From contig CANJXI010000034.1 of NCBI GenBank assembly GCA_947478785.1, forward strand, positions 1 through 37,131: 37,131 bases of DNA. Direction: 5' to 3'. The notes under the pieces are model-generated. The model did no database searches. It worked only from the letters and a program-made list of their open reading frames with translations, and had not been told where the DNA came from. A program made the translations under genes and the position numbers. The stretch comes from Caulobacteraceae bacterium (lineage in GTDB: Bacteria; Pseudomonadota; Alphaproteobacteria; Caulobacterales; Caulobacteraceae). Positions 9,977 through 19,339 of this stretch are shown piece by piece; within the stretch, counting starts at the first letter, position 1, and each line of letters starts with the position of its first letter.

Positions 9977-10903
9977 ATGCCCAGGCGGATTCTCGTCATC
10001 GTCGGCGGGCTGGTCCTGGTGGCCGCCATCGGCCTGTGGTTGCTGATCGCGCCGCACCGGCTGCCGTCCGGCGAGGTCGCCCAGGCCCACGTTCCGGACC
10101 TGGCCAACGGCGAGACCATATTCATCGCCGGCAACTGCTCGGCCTGCCACATGACCCCCGGCCAGCCTGACCGCAGGCAACTGGCCGGCGGCCTGAAGCT
10201 CACCTCGCCCTTCGGGACCTTCGTCACCCCCAACATCTCGCCCGACCCCAAGGCCGGAATCGGGGCCTGGAGCGAGGCCGAGTTCGTGGACGCCATGAAG
10301 CGCGGCGTCGGCCGTCACGGCGAGCACCTCTATCCGGCCTTCCCTTACCCGGCCTACAGCCTCCTGAAGACCGCCGACGTCCGCGACCTCTTCGCCTATC
10401 TGAAGACCCTGCCCGCCACGCCGGCGCCGTCCGGCCATCACCAGCTCGGCTTTCCGTTCAACCTGCGGCCGGCGGTGGGCTTCTGGAAGCTGCTCTACTT
10501 CAGGCCCCATGAGTTCACGCCCGATCCGAAGCGGACGGACGCCTGGAACCGCGGCGCCTATCTGGCCGAAGGGCCGGCCCACTGCGCCGAATGCCACACC
10601 ACCCGCAACGCCTTGGGCGGCCCCGAACTGGACAAGCTCTACGCCGGCGCGCCCAGCCTCGAGCCCAAGGGCCGGTTCGCCAGCAACATCACCCCGCACA
10701 AGGACGGGATCGGCGACTGGAGCGAACAGGACATCGCCGATTTCCTGAAGTCGGGGACCGACAAGTGCTTCAACGAGCCCACCGGCATGGCCGAGGTTCT
10801 GGCCAGCACCAGCCAGCTCTCGGACGCCGACACCGCCGCGCTCGGCGCCTATATCCACGCCCTGCCGCCCAGGGCCGGCAACGGCAAACACAAGACCTGC
10901 TAG
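9977..10903 (+). CDS. Membrane-anchored diheme cytochrome c
   Basis: A 308-residue protein with an N-terminal membrane anchor or uncleaved signal (about residues 5-25) and two cytochrome c domains. Haem sites are C54-S-A-C57-H58 and C203-A-E-C206-H207. Recurrent motifs (SPFGTFVTPNISPD, GRFASNITPHKDGIGDWSEQDI) resemble the cytochrome c subunits of membrane dehydrogenases such as alcohol, gluconate or aldehyde dehydrogenases, which have three haems; here only two are seen. No dehydrogenase large subunit lies nearby, so its partner is elsewhere or it serves as a general carrier. The start ATG follows GGGGGAG with good spacing. Confidence 0.9.
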   Translation: MPRRILVIVGGLVLVAAIGLWLLIAPHRLPSGEVAQAHVPDLANGETIFIAGNCSACHMTPGQPDRRQLAGGLKLTSPFGTFVTPNISPDPKAGIGAWSEAEFVDAMKRGVGRHGEHLYPAFPYPAYSLLKTADVRDLFAYLKTLPATPAPSGHHQLGFPFNLRPAVGFWKLLYFRPHEFTPDPKRTDAWNRGAYLAEGPAHCAECHTTRNALGGPELDKLYAGAPSLEPKGRFASNITPHKDGIGDWSEQDIADFLKSGTDKCFNEPTGMAEVLASTSQLSDADTAALGAYIHALPPRAGNGKHKTC

Positions 10904-10972
10904 GGAGCCTGCTTCCACCGCCTCGCGAAGCGGTGCTAGAGCTTGCCCCCTGATCTCGGGGAGGAAGACCGC

Positions 10973-12649
10973 ATGGCGGAAGCCACCGCAGGCGCCATCG
11001 GCGCACCGGCCAAGGGCGCCTCGCTGCGCACGGTCGTGGCGGCCTCGGCCGCGGGGACCGCCTTCGAGTGGTATGACTTCTTCGTCTTCGGCAGCCTGGC
11101 CCAGGTGATCTCCAAGACCTTCTTCTCGGGCCTCAACGAAACCGCCGGCTATGTCGCGGCCCTGGCGCTGTTCGGCGCGGGCTTCGCGTTCCGCCCGATC
11201 GGGGCCCTGGTCTTCGGCCGCATTGGCGACAGCGTGGGCCGCAAGGGCGCCTTCCTGGTGACCGTCGTGCTGATGGGCGGGGCGACCGTGGCCATCGGCT
11301 GCCTGCCAACCTACGCCCAGGCCGGGCTGATCGCGCCCGCGCTGCTGGTGCTGATGCGCATCCTGCAGGGGTTCGCGCTCGGCGGCGAATACGGCGGGGC
11401 GGCGATCTATGTGGCCGAGCACGCGGCGCCCGACGCGCGGGGACGATCCACCAGCTGGGTTCAGACCTCGGCCGCCTTCGGCCTCTTCGCGGCCCTGCTG
11501 GTGATCCTGATCACCCGGATCGTGCTGGGCAAGGCGTTCGGTCCGGCGGCCTTCGACGCCTGGGGCTGGCGCATCCCGTTCCTGGTTTCCGCGGGCCTGC
11601 TGGCGGTCTCGATCTTCATGCGCCTGAAGCTCTCCGAGAGCCCGGCCTTCGCCCAAATGAAGTCGGAGGGCGGCGGCTCGGCCTCGCCCTATTCCGAGGC
11701 CTTCGGCCAGTGGAAGAACCTGAAGGTTGTGCTGCTGGCGCTGGTAGCGGTGATGTCGGCGCAGGGGGCCGTCTGGTACACCAGCTTCTTCTACACCCAG
11801 ACCTTCATGGAGAAGTTCCTGAAGGTCGAGCCCGCGACCATCAACGGCCTGATGATGGCGGCCACCGCCGCCAGCGCCGTGGGCTATGTGGCGTTCGGCT
11901 GGCTCTCCGACCGGATCGGCCGCAAGCCCGTCATGCTGTTCGGCATGACCCTGATGCTGGCGGTCTATTTCCCGGGCTTCCACATGCTGGCCCAGACGCT
12001 GAACCCGGCGCTGGCCGAGGCCGAGCAGCACGCGCCCGCCACCGTGGTCGCCGACCCGGCCGACTGCGCCGTGCAGTTCGATCCCGTCGGCAAGACCAGC
12101 TTCGCCTCCTCCTGCGACATCGCCAAGAGCACGCTCGCCAACGCAGGCGTCTCCTATCGTAACGAAGCCGGGCCCGCCGGCGCGCCGGCCATGGTGCGGG
12201 TGGGCGCGGCGACCATCCCCTCGGCCAGCGCCAAGGGCTTGCCAAAGGACGCCGCCAAGGCGCTCAAGGCCTCGGTCGAAGGGCGGATCAAGGATGGCCT
12301 CAAACAGGCGGGCTACCCGCCCAAGGCCGACCCCGCGCGCATGAACCTGGCCGGCGCCTTCGGGGTGCTGCTGGTCTTCGTGGTCGCCGCCACCGCCCTC
12401 TTCGGGCCGCTCGCCGCCTGCCTGGTGGAGCTGTTCCCGACCCGGATCCGCTACACCGCCATGTCGCTGCCCTACCACATCGGCACCGGGTGGATCGGCG
12501 GCTTCGTGCCGTTCACCGCCTTCGCCATCGTGGCTTCGGTCGGCAACATCTACTCCGGGCTCTGGTACCCCTTCGCCTTCACCCTGCTGTCCGTCCTGAC
12601 CTGCCTCTTCCTGCTCCCGGAAACCAAGCACCGGTCCCTGCACGACTAG
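10973..12649 (+). CDS. MFS transporter, metabolite:H+ symporter (MHS/ProP-like) with large insert
   Basis: A 558-residue inner-membrane transporter. The opening (AAGTAFEWYDFFVFG), FRPIGALVFGRIGDSVGRKG and the later WLSDRIGRKPVM are signatures of the MHS family, which imports organic acids, proline/betaine or aromatic acids with protons. Family members are usually about 430-450 residues. The excess is an insert of roughly 120 residues at about 338-457, between two late helices, rich in Ala/Pro/Lys and holding two cysteines (C in ADCAVQF and SSCDIA). ATG at 10973 follows GGGAGGAAG. It follows the cytochrome genes but shares no obvious function. The substrate cannot be predicted. Confidence 0.9.
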   Translation: MAEATAGAIGAPAKGASLRTVVAASAAGTAFEWYDFFVFGSLAQVISKTFFSGLNETAGYVAALALFGAGFAFRPIGALVFGRIGDSVGRKGAFLVTVVLMGGATVAIGCLPTYAQAGLIAPALLVLMRILQGFALGGEYGGAAIYVAEHAAPDARGRSTSWVQTSAAFGLFAALLVILITRIVLGKAFGPAAFDAWGWRIPFLVSAGLLAVSIFMRLKLSESPAFAQMKSEGGGSASPYSEAFGQWKNLKVVLLALVAVMSAQGAVWYTSFFYTQTFMEKFLKVEPATINGLMMAATAASAVGYVAFGWLSDRIGRKPVMLFGMTLMLAVYFPGFHMLAQTLNPALAEAEQHAPATVVADPADCAVQFDPVGKTSFASSCDIAKSTLANAGVSYRNEAGPAGAPAMVRVGAATIPSASAKGLPKDAAKALKASVEGRIKDGLKQAGYPPKADPARMNLAGAFGVLLVFVVAATALFGPLAACLVELFPTRIRYTAMSLPYHIGTGWIGGFVPFTAFAIVASVGNIYSGLWYPFAFTLLSVLTCLFLLPETKHRSLHD

Positions 12650-12654
12650 CCAGC

Positions 12655-13539
<885 letters not shown>

Positions 13540-13573
13540 GCGACAAGGCTATCGGGAACGGCCCCAGAAGTCG

Positions 13574-14176
13574 TCAGGCCAGATCTTCCCGCCGATCGAC
13601 GTCGAACAGCACCCCGTCGTCGGGGGCCTCGATCAGCGCCAGGCGATCGCCGAGCCCCTGGAGGACCTGGCGGGCGCCCTCGTCGCCGGAGAGCTTAAGC
13701 AGGTCGGGAAACAGCGCCCGGCCGAGCAGGACGGGATTGCCCCGCCGGCCCTGGAACATCGGCGCGGCGGCGGGGGCCCCGGCCTCCACCGCCTGCGCCA
13801 TGGGCCGAAGCACGGCCGGCGGCACGCGCGGCATGTCGCCCAGGAACACAAAGGCGCCGGCCGCGTCGGCGGGCAGGCTGGCGATGCCGGCGCGCAGCGA
13901 GGCCCCCATGCCCTGCGCGTAATCGGCGGCGTTGACGATGTGGATCCGTCCATCGAACGCCCGCGCGGCGAGCGCCACCGCGGCCGCGTCGGCCCCGGTC
14001 ACCACGGTCACCGAACGCACCGGACCGGCCAGCGCCGATGCGAGCGCGGCGTCCAGCAACACGCCGCCGCGCCAGGGCGCCAGCAGCTTGCCGCCGCCGA
14101 ACCGGGCGCCCAGTCCGGCGGCGAGAACCACCGCCTCGAACGCCTGCGTCGTCCCCGCCCCTGTCGCCAAGGCCAC
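13574..14176 (-). CDS. mocA: MocA/MobA-like molybdenum cofactor nucleotidyltransferase
   Basis: A protein of about 200 residues of the NTP-transferase fold, with nucleotide-binding [17 protein letters not shown] at about 16-32, a magnesium site near FLGDMP and a typical GRRGNPVLL segment. MocA attaches CMP to molybdopterin to make MCD cofactor for xanthine-dehydrogenase-type enzymes; MobA would make MGD. The xdhC gene nearby favours MocA, but the distinction is inference. Start choice is uncertain: GTG at 14176, or TTG at 14170, which has better spacing from AGGGGA. It is divergent from moaA with only about 23 bases between the starts, and is followed by the siroheme-synthase-like gene. Confidence 0.82.
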   Translation of the reverse strand: MALATGAGTTQAFEAVVLAAGLGARFGGGKLLAPWRGGVLLDAALASALAGPVRSVTVVTGADAAAVALAARAFDGRIHIVNAADYAQGMGASLRAGIASLPADAAGAFVFLGDMPRVPPAVLRPMAQAVEAGAPAAAPMFQGRRGNPVLLGRALFPDLLKLSGDEGARQVLQGLGDRLALIEAPDDGVLFDVDRREDLA

Positions 14177-14199
14177 TTCCCCTCTATGTTAGGCGCCAG

Positions 14200-15237
14200 A
14201 TGACGCCTTATGACGCCCCCTTGAAGCAAGACCGGCCGACGCAAGATGCGCTGGTGGACGGTTTCGGCCGCACGGTGAGCTATCTGCGCGTCTCGGTCAC
14301 CGACCGGTGCGACCTGCGCTGCGTCTATTGCATGGCCGAACACATGGTCTTCCTGCCGAAGGCCGAGATCCTGACGCTTGAAGAGCTCGAACGCATCGCC
14401 AGCGCCTTCGTCGGCCTGGGGACGCGGAAGCTGCGCATCACCGGTGGCGAACCCTTGATGCGCAAGGGGCTGATGGACCTGCTGGGCAAGCTCTCGCGCC
14501 ACCTGGACTCCGGGGCGCTGGAGGAGATCACCCTGACCACCAACGGCACCCGGCTGACCGAGTTCGCGGGGCGGCTGGCCGAGGTCGGCGTGCGGCGGAT
14601 CAATGTGTCGCTGGACACTCTGAAACCCGACCTTTTCCGCAAGCTCACCCGGGGGGGCGATGTGGCCAAGGTGCTGGCGGGCATAGCCGCCGCCCAGGCC
14701 GCCGGCCTGCGCGTCAAGATCAACGCCGTGGCGCTGAAGGACGACAACGCCGCCGAAATCCCCGACCTGATCCGCTGGGCCCACGGCCAGGGCTGCGACA
14801 TGACCCTGATCGAGACCATGCCGATGGGCGAGATCGAGGCGGACCGCACCGACCAGTACCTGTCGCTGACCAGGCTGCGGGCCGAGCTGGAAAGCTTCTG
14901 GACCCTCACCGACCTCTCGGTCTCCACCGGCGGCCCCGCCCGCTATGTGGAGGTGGCGGAAACCGGCGGCAAGCTGGGCTTCATCACCCCGCTCAGCCAC
15001 AATTTCTGCGAAGCCTGCAACCGCGTGCGGCTGACCTGCACCGGCACCCTGCACACCTGCCTGGGCCAGGAGGACGCCAGCGACCTGCGCGCGGTGATCC
15101 GCGCCGGCGCCAGCGACGCCCAGCTGGTCGACGCCATCCGGCTGGCCGTCGACGCCAAGCCCAAGGGCCACGACTTCCGCATCGCCCGCGCCTCCGCGCC
15201 GGCCGTCGCGCGCCACATGTCGACCACCGGGGGCTGA
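14200..15237 (+). CDS. moaA: GTP 3',8-cyclase MoaA
   Basis: A radical-SAM enzyme of 345 residues that, with MoaC, converts GTP to cyclic pyranopterin monophosphate, the first step of molybdopterin synthesis. The N-terminal [4Fe-4S] cluster motif is C37-x3-C41-x2-C44 (CDLRCVYC). The second cluster uses C270, C273 and C287 near the C-terminus, with the correct CX2CX13C spacing. The chain ends in the conserved Gly-Gly needed for activity (STTGG). ATG at 14200 gives the family-typical N-terminus; a longer reading frame extends back into the divergent mocA-like gene and is rejected. It is the first gene of a moaA-D-E-B-C run. Confidence 0.97.
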   Translation: MTPYDAPLKQDRPTQDALVDGFGRTVSYLRVSVTDRCDLRCVYCMAEHMVFLPKAEILTLEELERIASAFVGLGTRKLRITGGEPLMRKGLMDLLGKLSRHLDSGALEEITLTTNGTRLTEFAGRLAEVGVRRINVSLDTLKPDLFRKLTRGGDVAKVLAGIAAAQAAGLRVKINAVALKDDNAAEIPDLIRWAHGQGCDMTLIETMPMGEIEADRTDQYLSLTRLRAELESFWTLTDLSVSTGGPARYVEVAETGGKLGFITPLSHNFCEACNRVRLTCTGTLHTCLGQEDASDLRAVIRAGASDAQLVDAIRLAVDAKPKGHDFRIARASAPAVARHMSTTGG

Positions 15238-15241
15238 CCCG

Positions 15242-15481
15242 ATGGCCCGCGTGCTGCTGTTCGGCCGCCTCTCTGACGTCGCCGGCTGGCGGGAGCGGGA
15301 GATCGAGAGCCCCTTCCTGTCGGCCTTGCGGACCAGGCTGGCGGCCGACGACCCCGGCCTTGGCGAGGCGCTGGCCCGCCCCGGCGTCCAGGTCGCCCTG
15401 GACCAGGTCATCGTCCGCGGCGACGCGGCCCTGAACGCCCGCACCGAGGTCGCCTTCCTGCCTCCCATGAGCGGCGGATGA
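15242..15481 (+). CDS. moaD: Molybdopterin synthase small subunit MoaD
   Basis: A 79-residue ubiquitin-fold protein beginning MARVLLFGRLSDVAG and ending MSGG. The terminal Gly-Gly carries the thiocarboxylate that donates sulfur to precursor Z in molybdopterin synthase. Length and C-terminus are as expected. It starts four bases after moaA and its stop overlaps the moaE ATG, so the two synthase subunits are translationally coupled. Confidence 0.95.
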   Translation: MARVLLFGRLSDVAGWREREIESPFLSALRTRLAADDPGLGEALARPGVQVALDQVIVRGDAALNARTEVAFLPPMSGG

Positions 15482-15933
15482 TCCGGCTCACCTTCGACCC
15501 CTTCGATCCCGGCGCCCTGCTGACGGAATTCTGCCGGGGCCGGACCGAGGTAGGCGCGGTCGCCACCTTCACCGGCCTGGCGCGCGCCGACGCCGGATCG
15601 ACCGCGGTCCTCGAGCTGGAAGCCTACCCGGGCTTCTCCGAGGCCGAGATCGGCAAGATCGCGGCCGAGGCGCAGGTCCGCTTCAAGCTGGCCGACCACT
15701 TCATCCTGCACCGCATCGGCCGGATCGGGCCCGGCGAGCCGATCGTCTTCGTGGCCACGGCCGCCCGCCACCGCCGCGCCGCCTTCGAGGCCTGCGACTT
15801 CCTGATGGACTACTTGAAGTCCAGGGCGCCCTTCTGGAAGAAGGAGCATGGTCCGGACGGCGCCCGCTGGGTCGAGCCCCGCGCCGAGGACCACGCCGAC
15901 ATCGCCCGCTGGGACAAGGAGAGATCATCGTGA
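15478..15933 (+). CDS. moaE: Molybdopterin synthase catalytic subunit MoaE
   Basis: The 151-residue large subunit of molybdopterin synthase, which converts cyclic pyranopterin monophosphate to molybdopterin using MoaD thiocarboxylate. Visible family features are [11 protein letters not shown] (about 26-36), [12 protein letters not shown] with the conserved His-Arg pair (98-99), and [13 protein letters not shown] with lysines K114 and K121/K122 in the active-site region. The ATG overlaps the moaD stop (ATGA), and its own TGA overlaps the GTG of moaB. The length is normal. Confidence 0.96.
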   Translation: MIRLTFDPFDPGALLTEFCRGRTEVGAVATFTGLARADAGSTAVLELEAYPGFSEAEIGKIAAEAQVRFKLADHFILHRIGRIGPGEPIVFVATAARHRRAAFEACDFLMDYLKSRAPFWKKEHGPDGARWVEPRAEDHADIARWDKERSS

Positions 15934-16484
15934 ACGCCCCTGTGCTGAGCCCCGGCGGACGCATCGACGAAAGCCGGCCGATCAAGCCCGTGCGGATCGC
16001 CGTGCTGACCATCTCCGACACTCGCGACGAGGAGAGCGACACCTCCGGCCACGTGCTGGTCGATCGCGTGAAGGCGGCCGGCCACGAGCTCGCCGACAAG
16101 GCTATCGTCCCCGACGACGTCGAGGCGATCCGCGCGAAGATCAAGGCCTGGGTGGCGTCGGGCAAGGTGGAGGCCATCGTCACCACCGGCGGCACCGGGA
16201 TCACCGGCCGCGACGTGACGCCGGAGGCCGTGGAGCCCCTGTTCGACAAGAAGATCGACGGGTTCTCGGTGGTCTTCCACCTGGTCAGCTACCAGTCCGT
16301 GGGCCTGTCCACCCTGCAGAGCCGCGCCACCGCCGGCATCATCGGCGGCGTCTTCGTCTTCTGCCTGCCGGGTTCCGGCGGGGCGGTGAAGGACGGCTGG
16401 GACAAGGTGATCTCCGCCCAGCTCGACAGCCGCCACGGCCCCTGCAACATGGTCGAGCTGATGCCCCGGTTGCTGGAGACGTGA
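15930..16484 (+). CDS. moaB: MoaB/Mog-type molybdopterin adenylyltransferase
   Basis: A 184-residue MoCF-fold protein with [19 protein letters not shown] (about 24-42) and the molybdopterin-binding [16 protein letters not shown] (about 87-102). The family adenylylates molybdopterin before MoeA inserts molybdate; some MoaB proteins are inactive, but the binding motif is intact here. The N-terminus is about 20 residues longer than the core domain. It starts with GTG at 15930, overlapping the moaE stop, and its TGA overlaps the GTG of moaC. With no separate mogA in the window, it probably carries out the adenylylation step. Confidence 0.93.
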   Translation: MNAPVLSPGGRIDESRPIKPVRIAVLTISDTRDEESDTSGHVLVDRVKAAGHELADKAIVPDDVEAIRAKIKAWVASGKVEAIVTTGGTGITGRDVTPEAVEPLFDKKIDGFSVVFHLVSYQSVGLSTLQSRATAGIIGGVFVFCLPGSGGAVKDGWDKVISAQLDSRHGPCNMVELMPRLLET

Positions 16485-16951
16485 GCCGGCTCACCCATAT
16501 CGACGAGACCGGCCGGGCCCGCATGGTCGACGTCTCCGGCAAGCCCGACACCGCCCGCGAGGCCGTCGCCGAGGGCTTTCTGCGGATGGCGCCCGAGACC
16601 CTGGCGCTCGCCGTCTCCGGCGGGGGGAAGAAGGGCGACGTGCGCGCCACGGCCGAGATCGCCGGCGTCATGGCCGCCAAGAAGACCGCCGACATGATCC
16701 CCATGTGCCACCCTCTGGCGCTCTCCAAGGTCGAGGTCCGGGTCGAGCCGGCCGACGGCGGCCTCGCGGTCACCGCCCGGGTCAAGACCACCGGCCCGAC
16801 GGGCGTCGAGATGGAGGCCCTGACCGCCGTCTCGGTCGCCTGCCTGACCCTCTACGACATGCTCAAGGCCGCCGAGAAGGGCATGGTCATCGAGGCCGTG
16901 CGCCTGGTCTCCAAGACCGGCGGCAAGAGCGGGGATTATCGGGCGGAATGA
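16481..16951 (+). CDS. moaC: Cyclic pyranopterin monophosphate synthase MoaC
   Basis: A 156-residue enzyme that converts the MoaA product 3',8-cH2GTP to cyclic pyranopterin monophosphate. Family motifs are [16 protein letters not shown] (about 6-21), [15 protein letters not shown] with the active-site histidine, [17 protein letters not shown] and the C-terminal [12 protein letters not shown]. The GTG start at 16481 overlaps the moaB stop and gives the normal N-terminus (SRLTHIDE). It is the last gene of the tightly packed moaA-D-E-B-C run; a palindromic repeat separates it from moeA. Confidence 0.96.
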   Translation: MSRLTHIDETGRARMVDVSGKPDTAREAVAEGFLRMAPETLALAVSGGGKKGDVRATAEIAGVMAAKKTADMIPMCHPLALSKVEVRVEPADGGLAVTARVKTTGPTGVEMEALTAVSVACLTLYDMLKAAEKGMVIEAVRLVSKTGGKSGDYRAE

Positions 16952-16973
16952 GCGCCTGGGCCGACACAGGAGG

Positions 16974-17106
16974 CTTCCCCCGGTACGGGGGAAATGTCGC
17001 CAAGGCCGAAGTCGGGCGACAATGGGGGAGGTGTTTCCCCGATCGCGACTTCCCCCATCGACGCGCGGGCTTCGCCCTTGGGCCACTTCCCCCGTACCGG
17101 GGGAAG
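16974..17106. repeat. Palindromic intergenic repeat between moaC and moeA
   Basis: Two near-palindromic units bound a 133-base segment: CTTCCCCCGGTACGGGGGAA at 16974 and its reverse complement from 17086 to 17106. Degenerate copies of the CTTCCCCC/GGGGGA motif lie between them (AATGGGGGAGG, ACTTCCCCC). The arrangement resembles a small non-coding REP- or MITE-like element that could fold into one large hairpin. It fills nearly the whole moaC-moeA gap and ends nine bases before the moeA start codon, so it lies over the likely moeA ribosome-binding region. Confidence 0.8.
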
Positions 17107-17114
17107 ACCCCAGC

Positions 17115-18305
17115 ATGAAGCTGCTCCCCGTCGATGAAGCCCGCGCCCGGATGCTGGCCGAGATCGTCCCGCTTGCGCCCGAGGCCGTGGCGCTGGCGCG
17201 ATCCATCGGCCGCGTGCTGGCCGAGGACATTGTCGCGGCGCGCGACCAGCCGCCGTTCGCGGCCTCCGCCATGGACGGCTGGGCCGTGCGCGCGGCAGAC
17301 ACCCCGGGCGCCTTGCGCATCGTTGGCGAGAGCGCGGCGGGCCACGGCTACGAAGGCCGCGTCGGGCCCTCGGAGGCCGTGCGGATTTTCACCGGCGCCG
17401 CGGTGCCGGAAGGCTGCGACGCCATCGTCATCCAGGAGGACGCCCAGCGCGACGCCGACGCCGTGCGCGTCCCGCAGACGCGGCCCGGCCATCACCTGCG
17501 GCCGGCCGGCGGCGACTTCCAGGCCGGCGCCGTCCTCCTGCGGCGCGGCGACCGCATCGACCCATGGCGGCTGTCCCTGGCCGCCTCGGCCGGCCGGGCC
17601 GAAGTGCAGGTCCATCGCAGGCCGCGCGTCGCCCTGCTTTCCACCGGCGAGGAGATCGTTGAGGCGCCGGCCACGCCGGGACCGTTCCAGATCTACGATT
17701 CCGGGGTTCCGGGCCTGGCCACGATGGTCGAGGCCTGGGGCGGGCAGGCGACCCGCGCCAAGCCGGTCAGGGACCACCTCGACGCCGTCATCGCCGCGCT
17801 CCGCGACGCCCAGGCCGAGCTGGTGGTGACGGTGGGCGGCGCCTCGGTGGGGGATCACGACTTGGTGCGCGCCGCGGCCGGCGCGCTCGGCCTCAGCCTC
17901 CGCGTGGCCAGCGTCAACGTCCGGCCGGGCAAACCCACCTTCTTCGGGGTGCTTGGCGACGGCCGCCGGCTGCTGGGCCTCCCTGGCAACCCAGCCTCGG
18001 CCTTCGTCTGCGCCGAGATGTTCCTCAAGCCAATCCTGGCCGCCTACCAGGGCGCGCCGACCAAGCCCGCCACCATCACCGCGCGGCTGGCCGAGCCCCT
18101 TCCCGCCAACGGCCCGCGCGAGCACTGGATGCGCGCCAAGCTGAGCTATGCCGACGGCGGCGTCACCGTGCGGCCCTACCGCGATCAGGACTCTTCGCTG
18201 GTCAGCGTCTTCGCCGCCGCCGACGCGCTCTTGCGCCGGACCGGCGGCGCGGCTGAGGCCTCGGCCGGCGACGTGGTCGAGGTTTTCCCGCTCGCCCGCG
18301 CGTAA
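17115..18305 (+). CDS. moeA: Molybdopterin molybdotransferase MoeA
   Basis: A 396-residue enzyme that inserts molybdate into adenylylated molybdopterin. Family motifs run in order: PPFAASAMDGWAVR (about 47-60), FTGAAVPEGCDAIVIQED (about 93-110), LLSTGEEIVE, TVGGASVGDHD and LGLPGNPASAFVCAEMF. ATG at 17115 is chosen because it gives the normal start (MKLLPVDEAR); upstream sequence in frame is the palindromic repeat. Its last 121 bases overlap the convergent xdhC gene, an unusually long overlap. It is likely read with the upstream moa genes or from a promoter inside the repeat. Confidence 0.95.
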   Translation: MKLLPVDEARARMLAEIVPLAPEAVALARSIGRVLAEDIVAARDQPPFAASAMDGWAVRAADTPGALRIVGESAAGHGYEGRVGPSEAVRIFTGAAVPEGCDAIVIQEDAQRDADAVRVPQTRPGHHLRPAGGDFQAGAVLLRRGDRIDPWRLSLAASAGRAEVQVHRRPRVALLSTGEEIVEAPATPGPFQIYDSGVPGLATMVEAWGGQATRAKPVRDHLDAVIAALRDAQAELVVTVGGASVGDHDLVRAAAGALGLSLRVASVNVRPGKPTFFGVLGDGRRLLGLPGNPASAFVCAEMFLKPILAAYQGAPTKPATITARLAEPLPANGPREHWMRAKLSYADGGVTVRPYRDQDSSLVSVFAAADALLRRTGGAAEASAGDVVEVFPLARA

Positions 18306-19240
18306 CGCAGCGCCATGATCTCGCCGATCACCGAGACAGCCACCTCCCAGGGCGCCTTGCCCCCGATATCAAGGCCGATGGGGGCGTGCAGCTTGGCGAG
18401 CGCGCTCTCCGGGAGGCCCTCCGCCAACAGCGGCGCCAGCCGGTCGGCGATGCGCCGGCGCGCGCCCAGAAGTCCCACATAGCCAGCGGCCGACGGCAGC
18501 GCCGCCCGCAGCGCCGCGCGGTCGATCTCCAGGTCATGGGTGGCGATGGCGATCGCCGTCCAGGGATCGATGCCGATCGCCGCGAAGGCCTCGGCGGGTT
18601 CTTCGCGGCGATAGGCCAGGCCTGGGATCGGCGGCGGCGTGGCCGGGCCCTTGGGCCGCACGAGCGTCGTCTCGAATTCCGACTGGGCGCCAAGCTGGGC
18701 GATGGCCAGCGCGGACGGATCGCCGCCCACCACGATCAGCCGGGCCGTCGGTTCGTGGCGGCGGATCACGCCGGCCCCGGGCCAGGGCGTGACCGCCTCG
18801 GCGCAGGCCCGCCGCACGCCGTCGCTGACCCAGGTCACCGGCCGGCGCGCCCGATAGGCGGCCAGCAATTCGGCCAGCGCCGGATCGTCCACCGCCACGC
18901 GCTCCACGAAGATCTCGATGCGGGCCCCACAGAGCAGGCGGATGTCGGGCCACGGGCTGCCCTCGCCATAGACCAGCCGGCGCGGCGCGCCATCTTCGAG
19001 ACAGGCGAAGGCGTGGTCTGCCACATCGGATTCCACGCAGCCGCCCGAGAAATAGCCGGCGGTGATCCCCGGGGCGAAGACCATCTGGGTCCCGGCGGGG
19101 CGTGGTCCGCCGCCATCGACCGCGACCAGCGTGGCCAGCGCACAGGCAAGGCCCGCCCCCTGCGCCTGGGCCAGGGCGGGCCGGACATCGTCGGTCAGGC
19201 CGAACAGGGGCCACTCGGGAAGGGGGTCGCGCACGCTCAA
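18185..19240 (-). CDS. xdhC: XdhC family molybdenum cofactor chaperone
   Basis: XdhC proteins bind molybdenum cofactor, promote its sulfuration and load it into xanthine-dehydrogenase-type enzymes. The product of about 351 residues has the N-terminal XdhC domain (LATLVAVDGGGPRPAGTQMVF, FSGGCVESDVADHA, YGEGSPWPDIRLLCG) and a C-terminal Rossmann domain (LIVVGGDPSALAIAQLG, IATHDLEIDRAAL, GYVGLLGARRR). A TTG start at 19240 has AGGCG at good spacing; GTG at 19234 is the alternative. The last about 40 residues (ASGKTSTTSPAEAS onward) are encoded opposite the end of moeA and look like unconstrained tail. No xanthine dehydrogenase genes lie in the window. Confidence 0.9.
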   Translation of the reverse strand: MSVRDPLPEWPLFGLTDDVRPALAQAQGAGLACALATLVAVDGGGPRPAGTQMVFAPGITAGYFSGGCVESDVADHAFACLEDGAPRRLVYGEGSPWPDIRLLCGARIEIFVERVAVDDPALAELLAAYRARRPVTWVSDGVRRACAEAVTPWPGAGVIRRHEPTARLIVVGGDPSALAIAQLGAQSEFETTLVRPKGPATPPPIPGLAYRREEPAEAFAAIGIDPWTAIAIATHDLEIDRAALRAALPSAAGYVGLLGARRRIADRLAPLLAEGLPESALAKLHAPIGLDIGGKAPWEVAVSVIGEIMALRYARASGKTSTTSPAEASAAPPVRRKSASAAAKTLTSEES

Positions 19241-19339
19241 AATTTAACGCCTGGGAAAGGTCCTAGATACCGGTTCTTAGCTATCATGCGCGAAAGATGG
19301 CGGCTCATCGGAACCTCTCCAAGGCCCACCCGTCAGTTC

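Noticed and set aside
9530..12643. A 1037-codon open frame on the minus strand
   Set aside because: It lies opposite the cytochrome and transporter genes, its translation is low-complexity Gly/Arg/Gln-rich with no domain, and it results from few stop codons in GC-rich DNA.
14008..15894. A 628-codon open frame on the minus strand opposite moaA-moaD-moaE
   Set aside because: All three plus-strand genes are unmistakable; the antisense translation has no recognisable family.
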